From positions 1 through 64,000 of the forward strand of contig CAJUIL010000011.1 in assembly GCA_910586225.1 (NCBI GenBank): DNA of 64,000 nucleotides, read 5' to 3'. Shown here piece after piece: positions 16,949 to 26,310 of the stretch. Source of the DNA: an uncultured Eubacterium sp. GTDB lineage: Bacteria; Bacillota; Clostridia; Lachnospirales; Lachnospiraceae. The position numbers were made by a program, and so were the translations under genes. The notes under the pieces are model-generated. The model saw only the letters and a list, made by a program, of their open reading frames with translations. It did no database searches and was not told the origin of the DNA. Positions within the stretch are counted from its first letter, which is position 1; every line of letters begins with the position of its first letter.

Positions 16949-19297
16949 ATGATAAAGGTAGAGCATATTTCTATGAAGTTCAGAATGAACAGCGACAGGG
17001 TGCAAAGCTTAAAAGAATTTGCCATTGCGGCAGCGACGCACAGGCTGACGTATAAAGACTTCTGGGTGTTTCAGGATGTAAGCTTTGCGGTTGAAAAAGG
17101 CGAGGTCATGGGCATTATCGGAAGAAACGGAGCTGGCAAAAGCACGCTGCTTAAGATCATCTCCGGGATTCTGGAACCGGCTTCGGGCCGGGTGGAGCTG
17201 TCAGGCAGGATCGTCCCGATGCTGGAGCTTGGCTCAGGCTTTGACTATGAGCTGACCGGCCGGGAAAACATTTTTTTAAACGGCTCGGTGCTTGGCTACA
17301 GTGAGCAGTTCTTAAAAGAAAAATATGAGGAGATCGTACAATTCTCGGAACTGGGCGATTTTATTGAAACGCCGATCCGCAATTATTCCTCAGGGATGAT
17401 GATGCGGCTGGCATTTTCGATCGCTACGGTCGTTCAGCCGGAGATATTGATCGTGGATGAAATATTGGCTGTCGGAGATGAGGCGTTCCAAAAAAAGAGC
17501 AAGCGGAAAATGCTGGAGCTGATGGGCGGCGGAACGACCGTGCTGTTTGTCTCACACAGCCTGGCGCAGATCCGGGAAATGTGCAGCCGTGTCGTATGGC
17601 TGGAAAACGGGCGGGTAAGGATGGAAGGCGAGACAAAATATGTATGTGACAAATATGAAAAATATTTGCAGCCGCAGGAGGAAGGTCCCGACCAAAGGCA
17701 CAAAAGGTCCGATGCGCATAGGAATTTGTCTGATGTGCTGTTTATTTATGGAGACGACGGGAACGCGTATGCATGGAGGGTCACATACCAGCGGGAACAG
17801 CTGCTTGCGGGCGCAGTACCGACAAACGAGGTCAGCGAACAGGATATTCAGGAGGATATGGCAAAGCTGTACCGGGTTTTTATCTGCGTCCGATGCACAG
17901 ATACGCCAAAGCTGTACCGATTGCTCTGTCAGGTGAAAAAGCTGCATAAAAAAATCTGGTTTGATTTCAGCGGATGCAGCGAGCAGATGCAAAAGCCAGA
18001 TCCGCAGGAGACGTTGTTTGCGAAAGTAAAAAGCTTATGCGACGGGGTGATCGTCACAAATAAAAAGCTGGCGGAGCGGTATGCGCAGGCTGGATGCGAG
18101 GTGTTTTACAATCCGCTGGCTGTGGATGAACGGATGGCGGAGTATGCGTCATGGGCCGTTTATGACAGAGACGTTCTGCCCGGCTGCGATACAGATACGT
18201 TATCGGATGAAGAGCTTGTAAACTATAACAGAGCCGTCTCGAATCAGAGAAAACGTAAGGCAGACGGCGGCAGGATTGGTTTTTTTGCAAAAACATGGAG
18301 GGATGGGCGGGGGCAGGCGGCAGCCGCTATTTTGCAGCCCTTGCTCAAGGAGCATAAAGACCTGAGGCTGGTTATTTTAGACACGGGGGAAGAGCTGCCA
18401 GCGCATATACGTCCGTTTGAAGACCAGATGATTTTCATTCGAAAGGAGAGCCGGGAAGAGCTGCTGAGGGGCTATGCGCAGGCAGATATTGTACTGCTCC
18501 TAAATATGGAAAAAAACGGACAGGATCTGCTTTTACAGAGCTGGCTTTGCGCGGCGCTTGTCAAGGTGCCCTGCTTTTTCATGGATGCCCATGCGCAGAC
18601 ACAGGCCGGGATTTTCGATACGGCCGGTCAGACCGTGGTGTTCAGCTGTCAAAAGCATACAGACGCAGACAAGGAATTGTATGGGTTTTTGAAAAATGAG
18701 GCGCTGCGGCTTCAAATAGGGCAGGCAGCCTATGCATATGCGAAAAGACGTCACAGCAGCGTGCATACAGGAAAATATATCGGCCGCTTGATCCGAAAAA
18801 CGATGCAGCCCAATCTCGCGTTTGCTATTTCAAAAGACAGGCTGCAGGCATATGGGCAGACAGCGCTGCACCACGCGGCTCTTATGAGCAGGCAGGGATA
18901 CGACGTACTCGTCCTTACAACAGGAAAAGAGCAGAAAGATCTTTTGTATGAGGATCGGCTGCTGCCGGTTATTTCCAGGGAGCTTGTATACAGCTATCAG
19001 TATTTTGATGTGGTAGTAAGCTTTGACTGGGAATGCGCGAAATGGATGCAGAATTATACAAATGTCAAAAGGCGTATTTATTTTGTGACAGATTATGAAC
19101 CGGATGATTATGAGATTGGAAATACAGCAAGGCTGGAGGCGGAGCAGATGTACCAGCCGCGTGTGGCGATGGAGTTTGCGGCAGCGTCCGGACAGTGCGA
19201 AGGCTGGCTGAGAAAAGACTACGGACAAAAAGTAAAGGTGGTTCATACAGATGAAGAGATCACAGAATTTTACAGGGGTAACAGTGAGCGGTTATGA
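16949..19297 (+). CDS. Wzt-like ABC ATPase fused to a glycosyltransferase-like domain
   Basis: 782 residues. Residues 1 to about 245 are a TagH/Wzt-type ATPase: Walker A GRNGAGKST, the signature YSSGMMMRL, Walker B ILIVDEILAVGDEAF and VSHS. In normal Wzt proteins a small glycan-binding beta-sandwich may follow. Here about 535 residues follow that are a diverged paralogue of residues about 45-560 of the next protein (DVLFIYGDDG vs DVLFINGCYL; TYQREQLLAGAVPTNEV vs THQREQLWAADVSSNEV). The paralogue's acidic DIDD motif is DFSG here and the C-terminal GT4 domain is missing. A binding or scaffolding role for the fused part is plausible (inference). Stop overlaps the next start by 4 bases. Confidence 0.85.
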   Translation: MIKVEHISMKFRMNSDRVQSLKEFAIAAATHRLTYKDFWVFQDVSFAVEKGEVMGIIGRNGAGKSTLLKIISGILEPASGRVELSGRIVPMLELGSGFDYELTGRENIFLNGSVLGYSEQFLKEKYEEIVQFSELGDFIETPIRNYSSGMMMRLAFSIATVVQPEILIVDEILAVGDEAFQKKSKRKMLELMGGGTTVLFVSHSLAQIREMCSRVVWLENGRVRMEGETKYVCDKYEKYLQPQEEGPDQRHKRSDAHRNLSDVLFIYGDDGNAYAWRVTYQREQLLAGAVPTNEVSEQDIQEDMAKLYRVFICVRCTDTPKLYRLLCQVKKLHKKIWFDFSGCSEQMQKPDPQETLFAKVKSLCDGVIVTNKKLAERYAQAGCEVFYNPLAVDERMAEYASWAVYDRDVLPGCDTDTLSDEELVNYNRAVSNQRKRKADGGRIGFFAKTWRDGRGQAAAAILQPLLKEHKDLRLVILDTGEELPAHIRPFEDQMIFIRKESREELLRGYAQADIVLLLNMEKNGQDLLLQSWLCAALVKVPCFFMDAHAQTQAGIFDTAGQTVVFSCQKHTDADKELYGFLKNEALRLQIGQAAYAYAKRRHSSVHTGKYIGRLIRKTMQPNLAFAISKDRLQAYGQTALHHAALMSRQGYDVLVLTTGKEQKDLLYEDRLLPVISRELVYSYQYFDVVVSFDWECAKWMQNYTNVKRRIYFVTDYEPDDYEIGNTARLEAEQMYQPRVAMEFAAASGQCEGWLRKDYGQKVKVVHTDEEITEFYRGNSERL

Positions 19298-21537
19298 GTG
19301 AATTAAGTACATTGATCAGAAAATCGGCAGAGACATGCAAAAGCGACGGTGTTTCTATGACAGTTCGAAAAGCCGTCCGGTATATAGGCAGCCGCACAAG
19401 AGGCAGGCGGGCGGGAAAGTATGGCCAGCCAGGAAATACGCTTGCAGATGTGCTGTTTATCAATGGATGCTACCTGCCGCATCCGCCAAGATACCGCATC
19501 ACGCACCAGAGGGAGCAGCTGTGGGCGGCGGATGTATCCAGCAATGAAGTGTTTTATACCGACCTTTCGCTGGATATGGTACGGCTGTACCGAGTGTTTA
19601 TCTTTTTCCGCTGTCCGTATACGGAGCTGGTCGGGGCGTTTATCCAAAAAGCAAAGGAGCAGAATAAAACGGTACTGTATGACATCGACGATCTGATGAT
19701 CGACCTGTCCTATACGAAAACGATCGCGCATCTGCAAACAATGTCCGAAAAGGAACGCTCCTTGTATGAGCAGGGGGTCGAAGGAAATAAAAAAACCTTG
19801 CAGATGTGCGACGGCGCCATAACGACGACAAAACGGCTGGCGGAAGAATTGAAAAAGTATGTCCCGTACGTATACATCAACCGAAACGTCGCATCGGAAG
19901 AAATGCTGTGCTTATCGGAAAAAGCTTTCAAAAATCGGAAAAAGGAAGGTACGGTGCGCATCGGATATTTCAGCGGAAATATTACGCACAACGAAGATCT
20001 GGAGTATATTCTTCCGGTTCTGATCAAAACGATGGAAGCGCACCAAGATCTGGAGCTTTTGCTTATGGGGATTGTGGACTGTCCAAAGGAGCTTGCGCGG
20101 TTTTCAGGCAGAGTTATGTGCGAAAAATTTACGGACTATCGAAAGCTGCCGGAAAAGCTTGCAGAGGTGGATATCAATCTGGCCCCATTACTGCCGACGG
20201 TTTTTAATGAAGCAAAGTCGGAGAATAAATGGGTAGAGGCAGCGCTTGTAAAGGTACCTACAATCGCGAGCAAGGTAGGGGCGTTTGCGCAGATGATACA
20301 GGATGGCGTAAACGGCGTGTTATGCAGCGATTTGGAGGATTGGGCGCGCGGTCTGGACAGGCTTGTTTCAGACGGAGCGTGGCGCGGAAAAATAGGCAGC
20401 CAGGCTTATGCATATTGCAGAAAGCATTGTACAAGCGTGTATACAGCGCCGGCTCTGGCGGCATTTATACGCTCTGTGATGCGTCCGAATATCGCGTTCA
20501 TACTTCCGGTGCTGCAGATCAGCGGAGGGGCGCTCGTAGCCCTCAAGCATTGTGCGATGTTAAAAAAAGCAGGCTACGACGTTACCCTTATCAACCAGGG
20601 GGATGAGACAGAACAATATGTGGAAAAGGACGGCGCGGAGATCTGTGTCGTTTCCTACCGAGACGTCAGCATTGCGCAATATTTGGATAAGGCAGTCGCG
20701 ACGTTATGGAGCACGCTCCATTTTTTTGAAGAATATGCGCGTATTGGACAGAAATATTATAACGTACAGAATTTTGAGACAGATTTTTATAAAGCCGGAG
20801 AAGGATTCAAAATAGAAGCGAACCGGACGTACTGTACCAGGATGCAGGTACATTATATTACGATATCCAGATGGTGTCAGAAATGGCTGCGGGAAAGCTA
20901 TGGAAAGGAGGCGTCTTATGCGCCCAATGGAATTGACGCGGAATGTTTTTACCCGGTGCGGCGTAACTGGGCGGACAGAAAAATACGGATCCTCGTGGAA
21001 GGCAACAGCGATGACTACTATAAAAACGTAGACGAAAGCTTCCAGATCGTCCGCCTCCTGCGTGAGGCGCAAAACGAAGCCTATGAAATATGGTTTATGT
21101 CCTATCAGGGAAAGCCGAAGGATGGTTATATGCCAGACCGATTTTTACATAAGGTACCTTATGAAGAGGTGCCGGATATTTACCGTTCCTGTGATATTCT
21201 GCTGAAATCAAGCCTTTTGGAAAGCTTTTCTTATCCGCCGCTGGAAATGATGGCGACAGGCGGATATGTCGTTGCAGCGCCGAATGACGGAAATCTGGAA
21301 TACCTGCGCGATGGGGAAAACTGCTTGTTCTATGCACACGAGGATCTGCAGACAGCAGTACAGGCGATCCAGAGGATTGTCCATGAGCCTCAGCTAAGAG
21401 ATACCCTGTATAAAAACGGCGTTGCAACAGCAAAGGAAAGGGACTGGGAGCATATGAGAGAGGAGATTTTAAGCTTGTATGATGCAAAGGATCAGGTATC
21501 TATGGAAGCATATGCCGGGGATCCGGGGAATTTATAA
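19294..21537 (+). CDS. GT4-family glycosyltransferase with long N-terminal domain
   Basis: 747 residues. An N-terminal region (about 45-390) with TVLYDIDDLMIDLSY, CDGAITTTKRLAEEL and VYINRNVAS is typical of large transferases of rhamnan- and teichoic-type loci. A middle region (about 400-555) and a C-terminal GT4 domain (about 560-735) follow; the latter starts at YAPNGIDAECF and carries the EX7E-type motif SSLLESFSYPPLEMMATGG. No membrane segments. Residues 45-560 are duplicated in the Wzt fusion just upstream. Probably builds the backbone or a repeat unit of the exported glycan. Confidence 0.82.
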   Translation: MSELSTLIRKSAETCKSDGVSMTVRKAVRYIGSRTRGRRAGKYGQPGNTLADVLFINGCYLPHPPRYRITHQREQLWAADVSSNEVFYTDLSLDMVRLYRVFIFFRCPYTELVGAFIQKAKEQNKTVLYDIDDLMIDLSYTKTIAHLQTMSEKERSLYEQGVEGNKKTLQMCDGAITTTKRLAEELKKYVPYVYINRNVASEEMLCLSEKAFKNRKKEGTVRIGYFSGNITHNEDLEYILPVLIKTMEAHQDLELLLMGIVDCPKELARFSGRVMCEKFTDYRKLPEKLAEVDINLAPLLPTVFNEAKSENKWVEAALVKVPTIASKVGAFAQMIQDGVNGVLCSDLEDWARGLDRLVSDGAWRGKIGSQAYAYCRKHCTSVYTAPALAAFIRSVMRPNIAFILPVLQISGGALVALKHCAMLKKAGYDVTLINQGDETEQYVEKDGAEICVVSYRDVSIAQYLDKAVATLWSTLHFFEEYARIGQKYYNVQNFETDFYKAGEGFKIEANRTYCTRMQVHYITISRWCQKWLRESYGKEASYAPNGIDAECFYPVRRNWADRKIRILVEGNSDDYYKNVDESFQIVRLLREAQNEAYEIWFMSYQGKPKDGYMPDRFLHKVPYEEVPDIYRSCDILLKSSLLESFSYPPLEMMATGGYVVAAPNDGNLEYLRDGENCLFYAHEDLQTAVQAIQRIVHEPQLRDTLYKNGVATAKERDWEHMREEILSLYDAKDQVSMEAYAGDPGNL

Positions 21538-22507
21538 CCGCCTTGCGCAGCTGGAAGAGCAGTACGCGAAGCTGCAGAAAGAAAAAGAGTGGCTGGATTT
21601 TCGGATTGACGACGTATATCATGAACTGTTTTTAAACAGGAAGGAAGGCTTTGCGCGTTACGCCAGACTGCTTCCGCAGGAAGCCTATCCGGACGCGCTG
21701 TGTGCATGGTATTTTGCAGAGACAGGAAAAAAACTGGATCTGGAACATCCGGCTGCATTTAATGAAAAGCTGCAGTGGATAAAATTATATGGCTTGGAAA
21801 AACAGTGCACGCAGCTGTCGGATAAATATGCCGTGCGAACGTATATCGAAAAAATGCTTGGGGGGGGGTATCTTGTGCCTTTGCTGGGCGTGTGGGACTC
21901 CTTTGACGAGATTGACTTTGACAAGCTGCCAGAGCAGTTTGTCCTAAAGGCAAATCATGGCAGCGGCATGAATGTAGTGGTACACAGCAAGACAGCCTTT
22001 GACAGGCAGGAAGCCAGAAAACGGTTTTTCCGGTGGATGGATACGGATTATGCGTTTTACCAGGGGTTCGAGCTGCAGTACAAAGGGATTCCAAGAAAGA
22101 TTCTGGCAGTCGGGTATTTAGGCGGCAAAGAAAACCGTCTGGAAGAATATGAGGTGCACTGTTTTAATGGCAGCCCCGAATATATCCATTATATTACAGA
22201 CCGATATGGTACGGCAAAGAAAGCGGTGTTTGACGTTCATTGGGAGCGGATGCCGTTTACAACAGGACATTTTACACAGGCAGGCCATGTCAGAAAGCCA
22301 AGGCAGTTGGAAAAGATCGTGGAGATGAGCCGCATCTTAAGTAAGGATTTTCTGTTTGTCAGAGTGGACTGGTTCGTGCCGGGAGATGGGAGCATCCGGT
22401 TTGCGGAAATGACGTTTACGCCTGCATCTGGCCTTGTTTTATGGGATCCGCCGGAATATGACCGCATAGTAGGGCAAAAATTAAGGCTGCCGGTAGATCC
22501 GTGTTGA
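21479..22507 (+). CDS. TupA-like ATP-grasp protein (possible sugar-teichuronopeptide-type ligase) with G9 tract
   Basis: 342 residues. Core similarity is to the ATPgrasp_TupA family: FNEKLQWIKLYGLEKQ, DKYAVRTYI, YLVPLLGVWDSFDEIDFDKLP, FVLKANHGSGMNVVV, and late Mg-ligand region VRVDWFVPGDG with RFAEMTFTPASG. TupA makes teichuronopeptide; family members in glycan loci likely attach amino acids or act as transferases. It begins 59 bases inside the preceding gene (ATG 21479 or 21482), unusual but the best start. A short coiled coil (about 20-40) leads in. Codons 128-130 are a run of nine G (21860-21868); losing one G would truncate the protein at about residue 155. Confidence 0.8.
   Translation: MMQRIRYLWKHMPGIRGIYNRLAQLEEQYAKLQKEKEWLDFRIDDVYHELFLNRKEGFARYARLLPQEAYPDALCAWYFAETGKKLDLEHPAAFNEKLQWIKLYGLEKQCTQLSDKYAVRTYIEKMLGGGYLVPLLGVWDSFDEIDFDKLPEQFVLKANHGSGMNVVVHSKTAFDRQEARKRFFRWMDTDYAFYQGFELQYKGIPRKILAVGYLGGKENRLEEYEVHCFNGSPEYIHYITDRYGTAKKAVFDVHWERMPFTTGHFTQAGHVRKPRQLEKIVEMSRILSKDFLFVRVDWFVPGDGSIRFAEMTFTPASGLVLWDPPEYDRIVGQKLRLPVDPC
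21860..21868 (+). repeat. G9 homopolymer inside the TupA-like gene
   Basis: Nine consecutive G encoding three glycines in frame. A one-base loss gives a TAA at 21945-21947. Confidence 0.95.
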
Positions 22508-22534
22508 GAGAAAGGTGCAGGTTTTAGCAGCGGT

Positions 22535-23548
22535 ATGGAAAAACATAAAAAAGCAACAGTATATACTGTGATCACGGGAAATTATGATTATTTGAAGGAT
22601 CCGGAATATGTGATGGAGGACTGCGACTATATCTGTTTTAGTGATGATCCGCAGTTAAGATCCGATGTATGGCAGATACGCCCAGTAGAACAGGATGAGG
22701 ACAATGCTTCTATATTAAACCGCAGATATAAAATCCTTGTGCATCAGTATCTTAGCGAATACGAGTGGAGTATTTATGTAGATGGAAATGTCAGGATCTT
22801 AGGTAATCTGTGGGAGTATATCCATAGCGAGTCCAAGGGCGCGCAGATTCTGTGTCTTAGGCATCCATACAGAAATAGCGTATATGAGGAGGCTGAGGAA
22901 TGTATCCGGCTGAAAAAAGAAAGGCCAAAGGTCATCCGCAGGCAGATGGAACGGTATCGGACCGAAGGGTATGACGGATCGAACGGATTGATTACAGCAA
23001 ATATTTTGGTACGAAGGCATATGCACAAAGATGTGATAAAGCTGATGGAATTATGGTGGAAGGAGCTGCAGCAGGGTGCAGGCAGAGATCAGCTGAGCTT
23101 TAATTATGCCTGCTGGAAGCTTGGGATGGGATATGATGTATCAGAATTAAAATGCTGGAAAAGCCCGTATTGGCAAAATCCTGGAATCCATACGCAAGAG
23201 CTTCGAAAAGTAGAAGAAGAGCTGATTGAGCATATTCAGCTGGAAGCTTATATGCAGTATCAAATGAAGGAACAAGAGCAAGGGATGACGCTGCAAAAAC
23301 AGCAGTTAGAAGATATAGCTGCTCAGCTAGGATGCAAAGAGCGGGAATATGGGGATGTGTGTAAAGAGATTGCGCATATGAAGCAGGAGCTGGAGGATGC
23401 CAGGATAAGGCTGGATCAAAAAGAGCAGGCGGTAGAAGAAGTGGAAAAGCAGGTCAGCCAGATGTTGGCGTCAAAGTCGTGGAAATGTACACGGTGGCTG
23501 CGGATAATAAATGGGTGGCGCAAAGGCAGCCTGCGGGGGGGAACGTAA
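22535..23548 (+). CDS. TOD1/MUCI70-type (DUF616) glycosyltransferase with C-terminal coiled coil
   Basis: 337 residues. Residues about 5-215 match the TOD1/MUCI70 glycosyltransferase-like family: TVYTVITGNYDYLKDPE, YICFSDDP, NRRYKILVHQYL and the DXD-like SIYVDGNVRI. These enzymes are usually found among surface-glycan genes. Residues about 225-310 are a strongly charged coiled coil, ending in LASKSWKCTRWLR, a motif that often closes such coiled coils in rhamnose-glycan transferases. The ribosome binding site (GAGAAAGG) is about 20 bases upstream, so initiation may be weak or the start misplaced. A G7 run lies at the very end. Confidence 0.82.
   Translation: MEKHKKATVYTVITGNYDYLKDPEYVMEDCDYICFSDDPQLRSDVWQIRPVEQDEDNASILNRRYKILVHQYLSEYEWSIYVDGNVRILGNLWEYIHSESKGAQILCLRHPYRNSVYEEAEECIRLKKERPKVIRRQMERYRTEGYDGSNGLITANILVRRHMHKDVIKLMELWWKELQQGAGRDQLSFNYACWKLGMGYDVSELKCWKSPYWQNPGIHTQELRKVEEELIEHIQLEAYMQYQMKEQEQGMTLQKQQLEDIAAQLGCKEREYGDVCKEIAHMKQELEDARIRLDQKEQAVEEVEKQVSQMLASKSWKCTRWLRIINGWRKGSLRGGT
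23535..23541 (+). repeat. G7 homopolymer at the 3' end of the TOD1-type gene
   Basis: Seven G in the last five codons (Arg-Gly-Gly). Slippage would only alter or extend the C-terminus. Confidence 0.95.
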
Positions 23549-23568
23549 CGAAGAGCGAGGTCAAATAG

Positions 23569-26310
23569 ATGATGAAAAAAGACAATTTATTATTATTTGT
23601 GGTATTGGTGATAGTTATTTTGTCTACAGCTAAATATTGTTCGAGTGGAGAGAAATACATATTTGAAACAGACGCATCCGATGAATTATTGCATTTGGAA
23701 CAGGGAGATAAAATTTCACAGCAGGTTTTCATAGATAAAAAATCGAGCTGGAGGAAAGATTCTTATGCAATCCAACTTTCGCTTGATACTGTCCAAATGG
23801 ATTCTGCTCAGTTTAAAAATGGGGTATTCAAATTAGAGATCAGTCAGGATGGTGAGGTAAAGCAGCAGTATATTGAAAAACTGCAGGAAATACAGATAGA
23901 AGATAACTGGTATGTATTGCAGGGATTTGATTATACAAAGCTTGAAAAAGGAACTGCGGTAATTTCTATAGAGATAGCCGAGGGCAGCGCGGATTTCTGT
24001 CTTGTGGAAAATCGTTATAATATTCCTGACTGTTTGCTGAATGGCGTGGATACAGGCAAAACAATGGTTCAAAAATATGCAGTACATTATGTCAATGCAG
24101 AGTATATTTTGCGGCTGGTCTTGTATTTCGTGCTGATTGTTTTATTACTTGGAATGGGATATATTTTAGTGGCTTGTTCAGAAACCAAGTTCATCTGCAA
24201 TGTGATACAGATTGGGTTAATATGCAGTTTTTTAATTTTTATATATATTTATGACAGCTCATTTTACCTGGAGCCGACGTGGGCTGAGGCGGTTACTAAT
24301 TTTATGCATCATGCAGGCACAGAAAGTATCTGGAAAAACTTTACCTTGCCAGAGGCTGGGTATTTGCCGGTATTTCAAAGGTTCATAGCTGTCTTATTTA
24401 TTAAAATTCTGCATATTCCTGCATATTATGCATTGTTTCTTATGCAGGTCAGCGCCTATTTCATCAGCGGATATATTTTATCTTTTTTTGTCAAAAAGCC
24501 TTTTGGGAATTATATTTGTTTAAAGGGGCGTTTTATTATAAGTTTGATGCTGATGATACAGATGCTGGAGTTAGCGACGTTGACATTTATTAATTTTTAT
24601 CCTTATGGAATTTATTTGATCCTTCTATTTTTCGTCTCGGATACGGATGCATGGTCCAGGACAGAGTATGTTTGTATGACGGTTTTATCCTGTTTATGCT
24701 GTATGGCGAAGGGACAGTATGTGGTCGTAATGCCGTTTGTGCTTGTAAGCTTCCTCTTGTTTCATAAGAATTTGAATAAGCGGGATAAGAGGTATATGTT
24801 TTTTGTTGCGCTTAGTTCGACTGTACAATGTATCTATAGCTTCTGGTCACCGTCAGCCGGAGGGACGGAATGGATCGACCAAACACAGAGTGTGTCGCAA
24901 AGAGGTTATTTTATAAAGCTTTTTTGTGAATTGATCAGGGATATTCCTAATATCTTTCTTTACCTATTTGAACATAACATTTATTTTTGGAATGGAATTT
25001 CAATACTTTTGATTATTGCTTTTTGGGCGGCAGTAATTTTTTTCATAGTGAAGATATTTTTAGCAGAATATAAAAAGGTACCGATGGACCAGGATATTAA
25101 AAATCTGGGAATGATGTTTGTTTTTTTATGCGGGCAGAGGCTGTTTTTTAGGTTGAGTGTTTATGGTGTGTCAGAATACGATATTTGCAGCGATGAATTT
25201 TGGAGCTTTTCTCCGATTAGTCCAGGATATCGATATGAGGTTTTTGGAACATTTGCGGCAGTCATTTGTTTTTTGATTTTTATGAAAAGGTCGAAGGCAG
25301 TCATAGCGGTCTTTGTGATTTGCATCATGCTGTCAAATACAAGGCTGCAGATCAAAGGGCTCGGAACAGATGCTTACAGTGTAAACCGGGGATATGTAAG
25401 TGGAATGAATAGTGAAGTATGCTTGCTCAAGGATTTGGAAAAGAAAGAAAGCATTGCAATCCCAATACGACCGGATCCATGGTTTTACAGTAAAAATGCC
25501 AGTATGTATTATATCGGAACAGATATTTTGGATCTAAAGGTGAATAGGATATCGGAGGCGTCCGTTGAGAATGGGAATGTTTCTCTGCATGATTTTGCGA
25601 ATATGGATCAAAAGAGCGGAATATGTCAGATTTTTATTAAAAAGCTAAATTTCGTAGACAGCTGCGCATACCGGGTAAGGCTGACGGATCGGGGCGGCCA
25701 TATGATAACGGAAGTGGAACAGGATAATACAGAGTATCAGAAAATCGCTTCTTTTACATTTGCAGATCCGGTCTACGATGTGGATGGAATACAGATTTTA
25801 AATGAAAGAGGTGAGGAGGTATGGATTGAAAATGGTATTTATTTGGTTTCCAGCCAACAGGAGAGCTTGTTAAAGAACAAAATGTATGCGGTAAATACAC
25901 ATTCAGATTTTGCTTCCTTGTTAGATTCTGTATGGGAACAGCCTTTTACGGCGCTGGAAGAAAAGCTGTCGGTTGTTCAATTACGTCTGGGTACGTTTAA
26001 CCGGTCCAATACAGGAACATTGCATATTGAAATCGTGGACGAGCGCGGCCGTGTTATTTCCAGACAGGAAATGGACGTAAGCAAGCTGGAGGATAACAGG
26101 CTGAATGATGTTTTATTTCAGGACTGCCGTTTGAAAAAGGGGGAGGAATACGCTGTCAGGATCTATTCAGATGATTTTGACGAAAACAGCTGCGTGGCAG
26201 TTTATACGGAAACAGATGTAGATGAGCCATTAAAGTATGCAAAATGCAACGGGATCGAACAGGAGTACTATCTGGAATTGAATATTTATGGAGATAACAG
26301 TGATGAATAA
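23569..26310 (+). CDS. Large multi-spanning GT-C-like membrane protein with extracytoplasmic sugar-locus domain
   Basis: 913 residues. An N-terminal helix (about 7-24) and an extracytoplasmic domain (about 28-170) are followed by about ten membrane helices between 178 and 595, then a second extracytoplasmic region (about 600-913). The layout resembles GT-C membrane glycosyltransferases that use polyprenyl-phosphate sugars, but a catalytic acidic motif cannot be assigned with certainty. Residues about 790-870 (VQLRLGTFNRSNTGTLHIEI then SKLEDNRLNDVLF) are homologous to the extra domain of the Wzm-like permease at 15524. The gene is markedly more A/T-rich than its neighbours upstream, suggesting separate acquisition. 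Confidence 0.75.
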   Translation: MMKKDNLLLFVVLVIVILSTAKYCSSGEKYIFETDASDELLHLEQGDKISQQVFIDKKSSWRKDSYAIQLSLDTVQMDSAQFKNGVFKLEISQDGEVKQQYIEKLQEIQIEDNWYVLQGFDYTKLEKGTAVISIEIAEGSADFCLVENRYNIPDCLLNGVDTGKTMVQKYAVHYVNAEYILRLVLYFVLIVLLLGMGYILVACSETKFICNVIQIGLICSFLIFIYIYDSSFYLEPTWAEAVTNFMHHAGTESIWKNFTLPEAGYLPVFQRFIAVLFIKILHIPAYYALFLMQVSAYFISGYILSFFVKKPFGNYICLKGRFIISLMLMIQMLELATLTFINFYPYGIYLILLFFVSDTDAWSRTEYVCMTVLSCLCCMAKGQYVVVMPFVLVSFLLFHKNLNKRDKRYMFFVALSSTVQCIYSFWSPSAGGTEWIDQTQSVSQRGYFIKLFCELIRDIPNIFLYLFEHNIYFWNGISILLIIAFWAAVIFFIVKIFLAEYKKVPMDQDIKNLGMMFVFLCGQRLFFRLSVYGVSEYDICSDEFWSFSPISPGYRYEVFGTFAAVICFLIFMKRSKAVIAVFVICIMLSNTRLQIKGLGTDAYSVNRGYVSGMNSEVCLLKDLEKKESIAIPIRPDPWFYSKNASMYYIGTDILDLKVNRISEASVENGNVSLHDFANMDQKSGICQIFIKKLNFVDSCAYRVRLTDRGGHMITEVEQDNTEYQKIASFTFADPVYDVDGIQILNERGEEVWIENGIYLVSSQQESLLKNKMYAVNTHSDFASLLDSVWEQPFTALEEKLSVVQLRLGTFNRSNTGTLHIEIVDERGRVISRQEMDVSKLEDNRLNDVLFQDCRLKKGEEYAVRIYSDDFDENSCVAVYTETDVDEPLKYAKCNGIEQEYYLELNIYGDNSDE

